Origin: an uncultured Helicobacter sp.
GTDB lineage: Bacteria > Campylobacterota > Campylobacteria > Campylobacterales > Helicobacteraceae
Assembly: GCA_944325475.1 (NCBI GenBank)
Contig: CALVAF010000204.1
Location: 1-13,529, forward strand
Reading direction: 5' to 3'
Length of the DNA: 13,529 nucleotides
Of the stretch, positions 1-7,517 are shown piece by piece. The translations under genes were made by a program, and so were the position numbers. Position 1 is the stretch's first letter. Each line of letters opens with the position of its first letter. The notes beneath the pieces are model-generated. The model did no database searches. It was not told where the DNA came from and saw only the letters and a list, made by a program, of their open reading frames with translations.

Positions 1-381
1 CATTGCATCAAGCGGATTTGTAACCAAAACCACAATGGCTTCTGGGGAATTTTCTTTAATATCTTTTGCAATCTCACTGATGACTTTCGCATTAGCAAAC
101 AATAAATCATTCCTGCTCATTCCAGGCAATCTAGGCGAACCCGCTGCGACCACAATCACATCGCAGCCACCCAAATCTTTGGGTGAAGCAATCACATCAA
201 GTTTTGCAAATTTCTCCCCCACACAAGAAGCCTGAAACATATCTGGCAACATGCCTCTTGCTCTCTCTTTATCTTTATCTTGTAAAGCAATCTGATAAGG
301 GGTTGTAGCAGATAAAATATAGGCTAGAGTTGATCCTACATTTCCAGCACCAACGATACCTACCTTCTTAACTCTTTCCAT
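1..381 (-). CDS. mdh: Malate dehydrogenase, LDH-like type (N-terminal 127 residues; 3' end outside window)
   Basis: NAD-dependent oxidation of malate to oxaloacetate in the cytoplasm (TCA cycle). The reading frame enters from the left edge, so only the N-terminal 127 of roughly 310 residues are present. Seen: a Rossmann glycine motif GAGNVG at residues 11-16, an acidic residue (D35) after the second strand that suits NAD, the active-site loop SPRLPGMSR at 82-90, and TNPLD at 121-125. The residue equivalent to LDH Gln102 is Arg84, the classic determinant of malate rather than lactate specificity. The ATG at 379-381 is preceded by AAGGA (387-391, minus strand) at 5-base spacing, which fixes the start. 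In C. jejuni mdh sits beside sucCD and oor genes, so similar neighbours may lie off the left edge (inference). The family is certain; malate versus lactate rests on the loop residue. Confidence 0.93.
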   Translation of the reverse strand, partial: MERVKKVGIVGAGNVGSTLAYILSATTPYQIALQDKDKERARGMLPDMFQASCVGEKFAKLDVIASPKDLGGCDVIVVAAGSPRLPGMSRNDLLFANAKVISEIAKDIKENSPEAIVVLVTNPLDAM

Positions 382-415
382 TTTTTTCCTTGCGATATGC
401 ATTATTAACGCCACA

Positions 416-421
416 ATTATA
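416..421 (-). promoter_or_regulatory. Probable sigma-70 -10 element for mdh
   Basis: On the minus strand the hexamer is a perfect TATAAT, preceded by TG as TGTATAAT. It lies about 35 bases upstream of the mdh ATG. There is no clear -35 box, which is usual for housekeeping promoters in this phylum, where AT-rich runs replace it. The surrounding 139-base gap between mltG and mdh holds no gene, so mdh probably starts its own transcript here. Confidence 0.6.
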
Positions 422-496
422 CACTATAAAAGGCAAAATTTTATTTAACTTTTTATTTGGTATTGTTGATTATTTTTTCTTAAATAAATCTTATTT

Positions 497-519
497 TTTA
501 CATTTTTCTTTACATTTTT
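497..519. repeat. Short tandem direct repeat, two copies of TTTACATTTTT
   Basis: Two identical 11-base copies (497-507 and 509-519) are separated by one base, directly after the mltG stop codon and upstream of the mdh promoter. It may be chance in AT-rich spacer DNA or a slippage tract. No function can be assigned. Confidence 0.4.
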
Positions 520-520
520 G

Positions 521-1471
521 TCATTGCGAGAAATTCCTTAAATGCTCTTGATAAGTTTTAGAAAAAGAATGCACACCATTTTTATTTCTCACAAAATACA
601 GATAATCGACATTTGCGGGAAAAATCGCTGCTTGAATTGCCTTAAAACTCACACTCCCCACAGGCGCACTAGGGATTCCATTATAACGATAAGTGTTATA
701 GGAAGTTGTATCATTTCGTATCATTTCAGGCGTCACTTTAGTGTGGGAGAATCTACCATAATTCAAAGCCCCATCCATCTGCAAACGCATTTTAAGCTTC
801 AAACGATTATGAATCACAGCTGAAACTAGCGGCATTTCCGCAATGTTTGCGGATTCTTTTTGAATAATAGAAGCAATCGTTACATACCTAAACCACTGCT
901 TTTGGTCATACTCACCTAGAAATTTTACTGCCCATTTTTGATGCTCTTTTAGCGAGGTATTCACCAAATAATACATCAAATCCCTCTCCCTAATACCTCT
1001 TGTAACCTTATAAGTATCCTCCAAAATTACTCCATCATCATAGGGTTCATATTACTTGTAAGAGAGTTCCAAGGCATTAAGATTGAGATTGAGCTTTTTT
1101 GCAATCTCTTGAATCAAAAAATACAAAGTCACCCCCGGAATCAAAGTAATGTCCTCCAAAGCAGCTTTAGACTTCATGAGTGCATATAAAAAATCCCCTT
1201 TTGAAAGCTTGGTCTTGCCAATGTCTAGCCAACCACTTTGCAAATATCCAAAAAAATGCAACAAATATCCATCAAATCTATTCACATCAAAATTATTTTT
1301 GTTCAAATATGCTACAATTTCGTTCGTTCCACCTTGTGGGATATAAACGATTCGGCTTGAATTAATTGGAATTTGCAAATAAAAACATAAGATTATTATT
1401 AAAATGAAAAAACCATCTATGAAATTATTAAAAATCAGCCTCTTTTTTACTCTTGTGCTAGGGGCATTCAT
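521..1471 (-). pseudogene. mltG: Endolytic murein transglycosylase MltG (YceG family), interrupted by an in-frame TAA
   Basis: MltG is an inner-membrane lytic transglycosylase that cleaves nascent peptidoglycan and ends glycan strands. The upstream part (1052-1471) has a membrane segment near residues 18-36, then the YceG N-terminal region with LSKGDFLY and ITLIPG. The downstream part (521-1051) has the catalytic core: ASIIQKES with the probable catalytic Glu (E57 counted from the TTG at 1024), LQMDGALNYG, YNTYRYNGIPSAPVG and DYLYFV. Both parts are in one frame, separated only by a TAA at 1052-1054, so this is a nonsense change, not a frameshift. Total length (about 316 codons) is normal. GGAG (1030-1033) sits 5 bases before a TTG at 1022-1024, so restart is possible, but that product would lack the membrane anchor. 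The ATG at 1469-1471 overlaps the divergent plus-strand gene. Older annotations call this family aminodeoxychorismate lyase (pabC). A sequencing error is the main alternative to real inactivation. Confidence 0.85.
1313..1318 (+). promoter_or_regulatory. Possible -10 element for the AsmA-like gene and nth
   Basis: TACAAT preceded by TATGC gives an extended -10 (TGnTACAAT) about 85 bases upstream of the ATG at 1404. It lies inside the oppositely oriented mltG frame, as any promoter for this operon must. It was chosen by eye from AT-rich sequence, so it is tentative. Confidence 0.3.
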
Positions 1472-3983
1472 CTTACTTTATACCTTTCTTTATAACGGGA
1501 TTAGAATCCAGCAGCTTAAAATCGCTGGAGCGCAAATCGAGGAATTTTACCTAAGATTAGATAAAAAACTCATTTTAGAGATACAAACTCTCAATCTAAG
1601 CGAGATTAAAATCTCACAAGCTCCATTAAATGACATCAAGGAGCAAATCCAATATGCCAAAAATATCCACCTACTCCTGCAATATTTCCAAAAAATTGAC
1701 ATTCAAAACATTATCTTTGAAAACTACCAAGCCAACTTGTCCTATGATGGCAAATATTTCCTTATCAATCTCCCCCAACTTTATGCCAAGATCAATCTCA
1801 TTGAAAAAGCATCACGAGTTTTGGTGGATTTTCAGGATATTTATCTCAAAGAGTATGGAATCTACTACCATGGCAGCGGTCAATACGAGCTTGGTAAGCA
1901 AATTTTTCAGGCTAGCGGGAGGCTGGATTTTTTGGATAAACAATCCTACAAAGCCTCTGCTAGCTTTGATTTAAACTTTGAAGGGGACTTTCAAAAAATT
2001 AAACTTAGAGGCTCTAGCAACACCTTTGCAAATATTGATTTCTTACAGCCCTTGCTCCCACCTTTTAAAGATCCATTGCTAAAAGAATGGATTTTTGATA
2101 ACTATAAAATTACCTCTGTAAAAATCAAAAATTTTTCTCTCACACTCCCACTAGATTCCAAAAATTTTCTTAAAGAAACCTTAGACTCACTTTATCTCTC
2201 TGCAGAAGTCACGGACGCTAAAATTACTTTCCAAAAAGGCTTGGCTCCCATTCTCTCACCTAGCATTGAGCTTATTTTCCAAAATAACACCCTAGAATTT
2301 CACCCAAGCCAACCCACCTACCACCACCTAAACTTGCAAGGCAGCCAAGTTACTATCACCAATATTTTCCAATCGCCTATGCTAGAAATTTTTCTCCAAA
2401 CTCAATCTGCACTTGATGACACGATTTTTAACCTTCTTAATTCTTACCATATTTCCCTACCCATAAAAGCTCCAAAAACGCAAATTAACACCAATTTAAT
2501 CCTTAAAGTTAATCTTCAAAACCACACTATTAATTACAAAGGAATCTTCAAAGCTAAAAATGCTCAAATACTTTCAAATAACTTAGTGCTTAACTCCCAA
2601 TCACTGCTTATAAATATGGATAACCACCTCATCAAAGTTTCTACTAAAAACACACGTTTCAAAGACCTTTTGTTTGCAGATTCTGATTTTATCTTAAACA
2701 CCAATTCAAAAACCCTAAGTGGGGATTTACTCGTGCATTCTTTCATGCTCAGTCAAGATTCTCCAGAAATTCTTACCTTCCAAAATCAGCAACTTCCTTT
2801 TGAAGTCGATTTTAGCGATGATTCGCAAATTCAAATCACCCTACCCACACTTCACTTTCAAGGAATCTTACAGGCTAATTCTTCTTTTAAAATTCAAAAT
2901 TTCTCTGCCTTACTTCCTTTTTCTAAACTCCTGCAAGATTACCAAATCACAGGTGGGGAAGCCCAAATCACCACCCATAATTTTGAGGAGTTTTGGGGGG
3001 AATTTTTGTTGCATAGCAATCAGCAAATTTTGCTAGATAAAAACCACAAGCCCTTAGAATTCATGCAGCTAAGCCTCCATTACACACCAAATGAAATGAC
3101 TTTAGAGAGTCAAGATTCAAGCTTTCAATTCCAAAAAAATAAAGAAATGAGTGAGCTAAACCTCAAAAACTTCACCATTTTGCTAAATAATGTCCAAAAC
3201 AACTTAAATTCTAGCTCTAATCTACCGCTTTTTATTACTGGAAAAAACTGCCATTTACTCTTCCAAAATCGCACAATTTTAAGCGATTCTTTCTCACTTT
3301 CGCTTGTCAATGACGAACTCAAAGCCACCCTCAAGCACAAAAACGGACAGGCCCAAATCTACAAAAAAGGGAATCACATTACCCTTGATGCTAAGGAGTT
3401 TGGAGACACTTTTATTAACACCTTTGCAAACAAAAAAATCTTCACACAAGGCAGGTTTTTTGCAAATGCCAACACTGATTCTAAAGGCATTCTTATTGGG
3501 AAGTTAGAAATCCTTAACACTACGATTAACCAGCTTAATCTTTTGCAAAATCTCATGGCTTTTATTGATACGATTCCTTCTTTACTTTCTTTCAAAACGC
3601 CCGGTTTTAATAATCAAGGCTATTATCTCAAAGAAGGCAACATTACTTTTGGCTATAATAAAGACTTTTTAGCCATTGAAAACCTAGACTTCAAAGGTTC
3701 TTCTATCGACATTCAAGGCAAAGGAATCGTATCATTAGAAAGCCAGAGTATCGACTTTTATGCCCAGCTTATCACAGCAAAATCTTTAAGCGGAATCATC
3801 AACAAAATCCTACTTGTTAATTACATTTTACTAGGCAAAGAAGGAACAATTTCTACAGGATTTTCTATAACTGGCAATCTCAATAACCCCACTATCACAA
3901 CCAAAACCGCACAAGACCTTCTCCTCTCGCCCTTTAATATTCTAAAGCGCGTGATTACTTCACCCTTTGAAATTTTTAACTAA
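1404..3983 (+). CDS. AsmA/YhdP-like (DUF3971) envelope protein with N-terminal membrane anchor
   Basis: An 859-residue protein with one membrane segment (about residues 9-30), then a long region rich in alternating polar and hydrophobic beta strands. The C-terminal part, roughly residues 695-859, is recognisably AsmA-like: LKEGNITFGY, then YILLGKEG near residue 806, TGNLNNP, and a final SPFNILKR stretch typical of YhdP-type proteins. Proteins of this class are anchored in the inner membrane and form a long hydrophobic groove across the periplasm; in E. coli they support phospholipid movement to the outer membrane. That role here is inference from family. No convincing ribosome site precedes the ATG at 1404; another in-frame ATG at 1419 is equally possible and both keep the anchor. 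Its stop overlaps the ribosome site of nth, so the two are probably co-transcribed. H. pylori has an unnamed counterpart, HP0586 as I recall, in the same place. Confidence 0.8.
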   Translation: MKKPSMKLLKISLFFTLVLGAFILLYTFLYNGIRIQQLKIAGAQIEEFYLRLDKKLILEIQTLNLSEIKISQAPLNDIKEQIQYAKNIHLLLQYFQKIDIQNIIFENYQANLSYDGKYFLINLPQLYAKINLIEKASRVLVDFQDIYLKEYGIYYHGSGQYELGKQIFQASGRLDFLDKQSYKASASFDLNFEGDFQKIKLRGSSNTFANIDFLQPLLPPFKDPLLKEWIFDNYKITSVKIKNFSLTLPLDSKNFLKETLDSLYLSAEVTDAKITFQKGLAPILSPSIELIFQNNTLEFHPSQPTYHHLNLQGSQVTITNIFQSPMLEIFLQTQSALDDTIFNLLNSYHISLPIKAPKTQINTNLILKVNLQNHTINYKGIFKAKNAQILSNNLVLNSQSLLINMDNHLIKVSTKNTRFKDLLFADSDFILNTNSKTLSGDLLVHSFMLSQDSPEILTFQNQQLPFEVDFSDDSQIQITLPTLHFQGILQANSSFKIQNFSALLPFSKLLQDYQITGGEAQITTHNFEEFWGEFLLHSNQQILLDKNHKPLEFMQLSLHYTPNEMTLESQDSSFQFQKNKEMSELNLKNFTILLNNVQNNLNSSSNLPLFITGKNCHLLFQNRTILSDSFSLSLVNDELKATLKHKNGQAQIYKKGNHITLDAKEFGDTFINTFANKKIFTQGRFFANANTDSKGILIGKLEILNTTINQLNLLQNLMAFIDTIPSLLSFKTPGFNNQGYYLKEGNITFGYNKDFLAIENLDFKGSSIDIQGKGIVSLESQSIDFYAQLITAKSLSGIINKILLVNYILLGKEGTISTGFSITGNLNNPTITTKTAQDLLLSPFNILKRVITSPFEIFN

Positions 3984-3992
3984 AGGATTCTT

Positions 3993-4649
3993 ATGTCAAA
4001 TAAAAAAATAAAAAAAGCTACAAAAAAAGAAATTCAAGCCATTAAAACACTTTTTTTGGAGCACTACAAAAATGCAAAAACTGAACTGGTTTATCAAAAC
4101 GATTATGAACTTCTCATAGCTGTTATGCTCTCTGCTCAATGCACTGATAAACGCGTCAATCTCATCACTCCAGCCCTTTTTAAACAATACCCAACACCGC
4201 AAGACTTAAAAAATGCCCCATTAGAAAACATCAAAAATCTCATTAAAACCTGTTCGTTTTTTAACAACAAAGCTGCCAATCTCAAAGCTATGGCGGAGAT
4301 GGTTTGCGAAAAATTTGGAGGGGTGATTCCACTTGATAGAGAAGCGCTAAAAAGCCTTCCGGGCGTGGGGCAAAAAACGGCTAATGTTGTGTTAATTGAA
4401 TCCAAAGAAGCAAATTTTATCGCCGTAGATACGCATGTTTTTAGAGTTTCTCATCGTTTGGGTTTGAGTGATTCTAGCACTCCTCTAGGAACAGAAGAGG
4501 ATTTGACAAAAATCTTTGTGGATAATCTTGCAACTTTACACCAAGCTATGGTGCTTTTTGGGAGATACATCTGCAAGGCGCTCAATCCACAATGCCAAGA
4601 CTGCTTCTTAAGCCACCTTTGCAAAAGTAAAATGTCTTATAAATGCTGA
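3993..4649 (+). CDS. nth: Endonuclease III (DNA glycosylase/AP lyase)
   Basis: Base-excision repair enzyme that removes oxidised pyrimidines from DNA and cleaves the resulting abasic site. Seen: the helix-hairpin-helix LPGVGQKTA at residues 122-130 with catalytic Lys128, the catalytic Asp146 in AVDTHV, and the C-terminal [4Fe-4S] ligands C194, C201, C204 and C210 with canonical CX6CX2CX5C spacing. The length of 218 residues is normal and no key residue is missing. AAAGGA (3982-3987) lies 5 bases before the ATG and overlaps the stop codon of the AsmA-like gene, indicating one operon. The nth stop ends one base before the convergent cjaA-type gene begins. Confidence 0.97.
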   Translation: MSNKKIKKATKKEIQAIKTLFLEHYKNAKTELVYQNDYELLIAVMLSAQCTDKRVNLITPALFKQYPTPQDLKNAPLENIKNLIKTCSFFNNKAANLKAMAEMVCEKFGGVIPLDREALKSLPGVGQKTANVVLIESKEANFIAVDTHVFRVSHRLGLSDSSTPLGTEEDLTKIFVDNLATLHQAMVLFGRYICKALNPQCQDCFLSHLCKSKMSYKC

Positions 4650-5471
4650 TTACTCCACAAATAAGACTGAATTCAAATTATCCTCTCCATAAATAGGAGC
4701 TAGGGTTTTTTCATAAGCCTCTTTCATAAAGCCATTTTTATTAAGTGTTTCAATCTCCTCATTAAGCCATTCTAATAAGTCTTTATCGCCCTTTTTAACT
4801 GCAGGAGCAATCACATCTTCATTACCAAGCTTTGTGATTCCAACTTCAAATCCCGGATTTTCTTTCGCCCATGCAAAAACTAAAAGATTATCATGTGCTA
4901 AAGCATCGCCTCTGCCATCTTTTAGCGCTAAGAAGCTCTCAGTGTTTTGGTCATATTTTAAAAGCTCGATTTCAGGGTGATTCTTGCTAAAATAAAAATC
5001 TGCTGTGGTTCCTTTATTGACAATCAACTTTTTGCCTTTCAAATCCTCAATACTTTTAATTGCTCCATCTCTAGAAACTACACCCAAAGCCACTTTCATA
5101 TAAGGCATAGCAAAATCCACCACCGCTTCCCTTTCAGGAGTTTTTGTAAAATTTGCCATAATCACATCAACTTTTCCGCTTTTTAAAAATTCCACACGAC
5201 TTGCCGCTTCAACAAGCTCAAATTTTACCTTGCTTTCATCGCCTAGCAAATCCTTTGCCATTTGCCTAGAAACATACACATCAAAGCCATCATTCCCGCC
5301 CTCCTTATTCACAAATCCAAAAGGAGGCTTATCGCTAAAAACACCAATAGTAATCACGCCTTTTTGCTTAATAGATTCTAAACTATTGCTTGCATTTTGT
5401 TGTGATTCTCCGCAACCAACAAATCCCAAACTTAAAATTCCAAGCATTACCATTAAAAGTAGTTTTTTCAT
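4650..5471 (-). CDS. cjaA: CjaA-type cysteine/amino-acid ABC transporter substrate-binding lipoprotein
   Basis: Periplasmic solute-binding component of a polar amino-acid ABC importer. Seen: a lipoprotein signal peptide with lipobox LGFVGC, so Cys20 is the likely lipidated residue, then a family-3 solute-binding domain (about residues 31-262). Blocks such as IGVFSDKPPFGFV, EAASRVEFLKS, LIVNKGTTADFYF, KYDQNTESF and DVIAPAVKKGDKDL closely match what I recall of C. jejuni CjaA, a cysteine-binding surface antigen; cysteine as ligand is therefore inferred from homology. AAGGA (5477-5481, minus strand) precedes the ATG by 5 bases. No permease or ATPase gene is adjacent, so the partner components must be elsewhere. 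A 172-base gap separates it from trmA upstream, consistent with its own promoter. It could instead bind another small amino acid such as glutamine or cystine. Confidence 0.9.
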   Translation of the reverse strand: MKKLLLMVMLGILSLGFVGCGESQQNASNSLESIKQKGVITIGVFSDKPPFGFVNKEGGNDGFDVYVSRQMAKDLLGDESKVKFELVEAASRVEFLKSGKVDVIMANFTKTPEREAVVDFAMPYMKVALGVVSRDGAIKSIEDLKGKKLIVNKGTTADFYFSKNHPEIELLKYDQNTESFLALKDGRGDALAHDNLLVFAWAKENPGFEVGITKLGNEDVIAPAVKKGDKDLLEWLNEEIETLNKNGFMKEAYEKTLAPIYGEDNLNSVLFVE

Positions 5472-5549
5472 TTTTGTCCTTTATTTTAAATCTTTAGGAA
5501 AACTATTCTATTTAAAAATCACTTTAAATTTTATTTACAATAAATAATT

Positions 5550-5555
5550 TTTATA
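5550..5555 (-). promoter_or_regulatory. Possible -10 element for the cjaA-type gene
   Basis: In the 172-base gap between trmA and the lipoprotein gene the minus strand reads TAATATAAAA, containing TATAAA at this position, about 80 bases before the ATG and downstream of T-rich runs. The gap is very AT-rich, so this is only the best candidate by eye. I see no strong hairpin terminator for the trmA operon here. Confidence 0.25.
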
Positions 5556-5643
5556 TTATTTTAAAATAAGTGTAAAAAAGTAACTTGCTTTGATTCTAAC
5601 TCAATCTATCGCCCAAAATCACAGCTATCAAGAATTTAACTTT

Positions 5644-6756
5644 TTAAACCCCTCTTTTTTGTAATAAAATTCCGCTCTCCAAATGGGGTGTATGTGGGAA
5701 TTGATCAAAAAAAGCAACTTTAATAATCTCATGTGTCTGCCCTAAAATCTCTAAATCCTTAGCCAAACTTATTGGATTGCACGATATATAAAGCAAAATA
5801 CAAAATCGTTGCAAGAAGTAACACACTTCTACTCCAAGCCCTGCTCGTGGCGGGTCAATTAGAGCGGTTGTAAAATGATAAGAATCTAAGTTAATACCCT
5901 CTAACCGCCTAAACTCCCTCATTCCTCCGATTGCCTCAATACACTCCTTACCACTTAGACGGACAAAAGTGATATTCTCCCGCCTATTTTGCTCACAGGC
6001 AAATTTTGCCGCCTTAATTGAAGTTTTAGAAATCTCAGTAGCAAGGACTTTTTGAAATTTTTGCGAAAGCGGAATTGTGAAATTCCCACAACCACAATAC
6101 ATCTCAAGCAAATCACCTTCACTTTGTAGCATGTTCTGCAACGCCCACTCTATCATTTTTTCATTCATTTTCGGATTAGGTTGTGTGAAAACCCCCTCAT
6201 CATAACGATACTGATAACTCTTCCCCAAAACCTCCAGTCTCTCCACCACATAATCTTTTGCCACAACCAACTTAACACCCCTGCTACGCCCTATAATCTC
6301 TACTTCAAATCCATCCTTTTTTAAAATCCTCTTTAACTCCCTAGCTACCTCCAGCCAAGAATCATCAATCTTTTTGTGGTAAATTAATGTCAGCAAAATC
6401 GCATTATCTTGAGTGCCAAGCACTTCAAGAGCAAAAAGCTTTTGCTTAAAACTTTTGAAAAAATCTCGATTCAACTCCCTTTTAAATGCTGCCAACAATT
6501 TCTGTAAAGGCTTTATTAAATTAGGACAATTTTCAACACACACAAATTGTCTGCCATTACGCATTACAAAGCTGATTTTATCATCTTTATGAAAAACTCC
6601 AAGCTCACAGCGTGCCCTAAAAGAATCTTGTTCTAAACTAAAAATATCACACTCACTAACCCCTAAAAGCTGCTTTACAGAAGCAACTTTAGATTCCAAA
6701 CTACATTCTTCTAAAACGCTGCAACCACCGCAACTTCCAAGATATTCACAAGCCAC
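5644..6756 (-). CDS. trmA: tRNA (uracil-5-)-methyltransferase TrmA, with N-terminal cysteine cluster
   Basis: SAM-dependent enzyme predicted to make m5U at position 54 of tRNAs. The 370-residue length equals E. coli TrmA and long blocks match it: YHKKIDDSW (126-134), FTQPN (190-194), LLEMYCGCGNF (SAM-binding motif, 216-226), LATEISK (238-244), DPPRAG (301-306), YISCNP with nucleophile Cys326, and FDQFPHTPHLE with the probable base Glu360. There is no TRAM domain. Unlike E. coli TrmA it begins with C3-X5-C9-X2-C12 and has C77 in VENCPNL, the four-cysteine arrangement that binds [4Fe-4S] in RlmC and RlmD. The start is GTG at 6754-6756, sharing one base with the fliP stop (TAGTG), so translation is probably coupled; no strong ribosome site is visible. 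The conserved cysteines right after it support this start. An rRNA m5U target is the alternative. Confidence 0.88.
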   Translation of the reverse strand: MACEYLGSCGGCSVLEECSLESKVASVKQLLGVSECDIFSLEQDSFRARCELGVFHKDDKISFVMRNGRQFVCVENCPNLIKPLQKLLAAFKRELNRDFFKSFKQKLFALEVLGTQDNAILLTLIYHKKIDDSWLEVARELKRILKKDGFEVEIIGRSRGVKLVVAKDYVVERLEVLGKSYQYRYDEGVFTQPNPKMNEKMIEWALQNMLQSEGDLLEMYCGCGNFTIPLSQKFQKVLATEISKTSIKAAKFACEQNRRENITFVRLSGKECIEAIGGMREFRRLEGINLDSYHFTTALIDPPRAGLGVEVCYFLQRFCILLYISCNPISLAKDLEILGQTHEIIKVAFFDQFPHTPHLESGILLQKRGV

Positions 6757-7508
6757 TAGCGAAAACTTTGCACAAGATTCATTGTCAGCAGATTAAACCC
6801 ATCTACCAAAATAAAAATTAAAATTTTAAAAGGCAACGAAATCATCGTAGGGGGTAACATCATCATACCCATCGCCATAAGAATTGAGCTAATTACCATA
6901 TCAATCACCAAAAAGGGCAAATACAACAAAAAACCTATCTGAAAAGCCGTTTTCATCTCACTAATAATAAATGCTGGTAAGGCAATAGTAAAGGGAACAT
7001 CTTGCGCAGTTTGTGGGTTTTCTATGCCCCTAATGCGATAAAACAAAGCTAAATCTTTGGGACGCGTATTGCGAATCATAAAATCCTTAAAAGGTTGGGA
7101 GGCAAGCACAAAAGCTTCCTGATAGGAAATCTCCTTTGCCACATAAGGCTTGATGCCCTGATCATACCCCTCTTTGACCACCGGCTCCATAATAAACATT
7201 GTTAAAATCAAAGCAAAGGATACAAGTAGCTGAGTAGGGGGCGATTGTTGCGTCCCAAGTGCTGTCCGTAAAAATGAAAATACAATTAAAAGCCTTGCAA
7301 AACTCGTCGCCATTAAAACCAGCGAAGGTGCTAAAACCAGTAATGTTAAGACAATAACAATATTTAAAATTGCTACCAAATCCTCTGGCTCATTAGGCGC
7401 GCTAAGACTTAAATCAATTGTTGGAATCGTCGGGCTTTGTGGCAATTCTGGAGGGGCTGAAAACGCCATAACAACCAAACAAATCACCCCAAACAAAACA
7501 CGCATCAT
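6756..7508 (-). CDS. fliP: Flagellar type III export gate protein FliP
   Basis: Core membrane protein of the flagellar export gate (FliP-FliQ-FliR complex) through which rod, hook and filament subunits are exported. Seen: a cleavable signal peptide (about residues 1-18, ending AFSA), then the FliP pattern of membrane segments (near 45-70, 93-110, 190-217 and 222-243), the signature FARLLIVFSFLRTALGTQQ beginning at residue 70, and the methionine cluster MGMMMLPP (213-220) that in Salmonella forms the gasket of the closed gate. Length 250 is normal. AAGG (7516-7519, minus strand) overlaps the motB stop codon and lies 7 bases before the first of two adjacent ATGs. Its place behind the stator genes means export-gate and stator subunits share a transcript; in H. 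pylori and C. jejuni, as I recall, fliP is elsewhere. Confidence 0.97.
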   Translation of the reverse strand: MMRVLFGVICLVVMAFSAPPELPQSPTIPTIDLSLSAPNEPEDLVAILNIVIVLTLLVLAPSLVLMATSFARLLIVFSFLRTALGTQQSPPTQLLVSFALILTMFIMEPVVKEGYDQGIKPYVAKEISYQEAFVLASQPFKDFMIRNTRPKDLALFYRIRGIENPQTAQDVPFTIALPAFIISEMKTAFQIGFLLYLPFLVIDMVISSILMAMGMMMLPPTMISLPFKILIFILVDGFNLLTMNLVQSFR

Positions 7509-7517
7509 CTAAAAACC

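Noticed and set aside
542..823. 93-residue plus-strand reading frame opposite mltG
   Set aside because: It is antisense to the conserved MltG catalytic core, has no ribosome site and no recognisable motif.
521..1471. Frameshift or two separate genes as the explanation for the split mltG
   Set aside because: Both halves share one frame and the codons between them fit the family pattern, so a single nonsense codon explains it without any indel.
5472..5643. Small gene or RNA in the gap between cjaA-type gene and trmA
   Set aside because: Only AT-rich sequence with a promoter-like hexamer is seen; no open frame with a ribosome site and no clear stem-loop.
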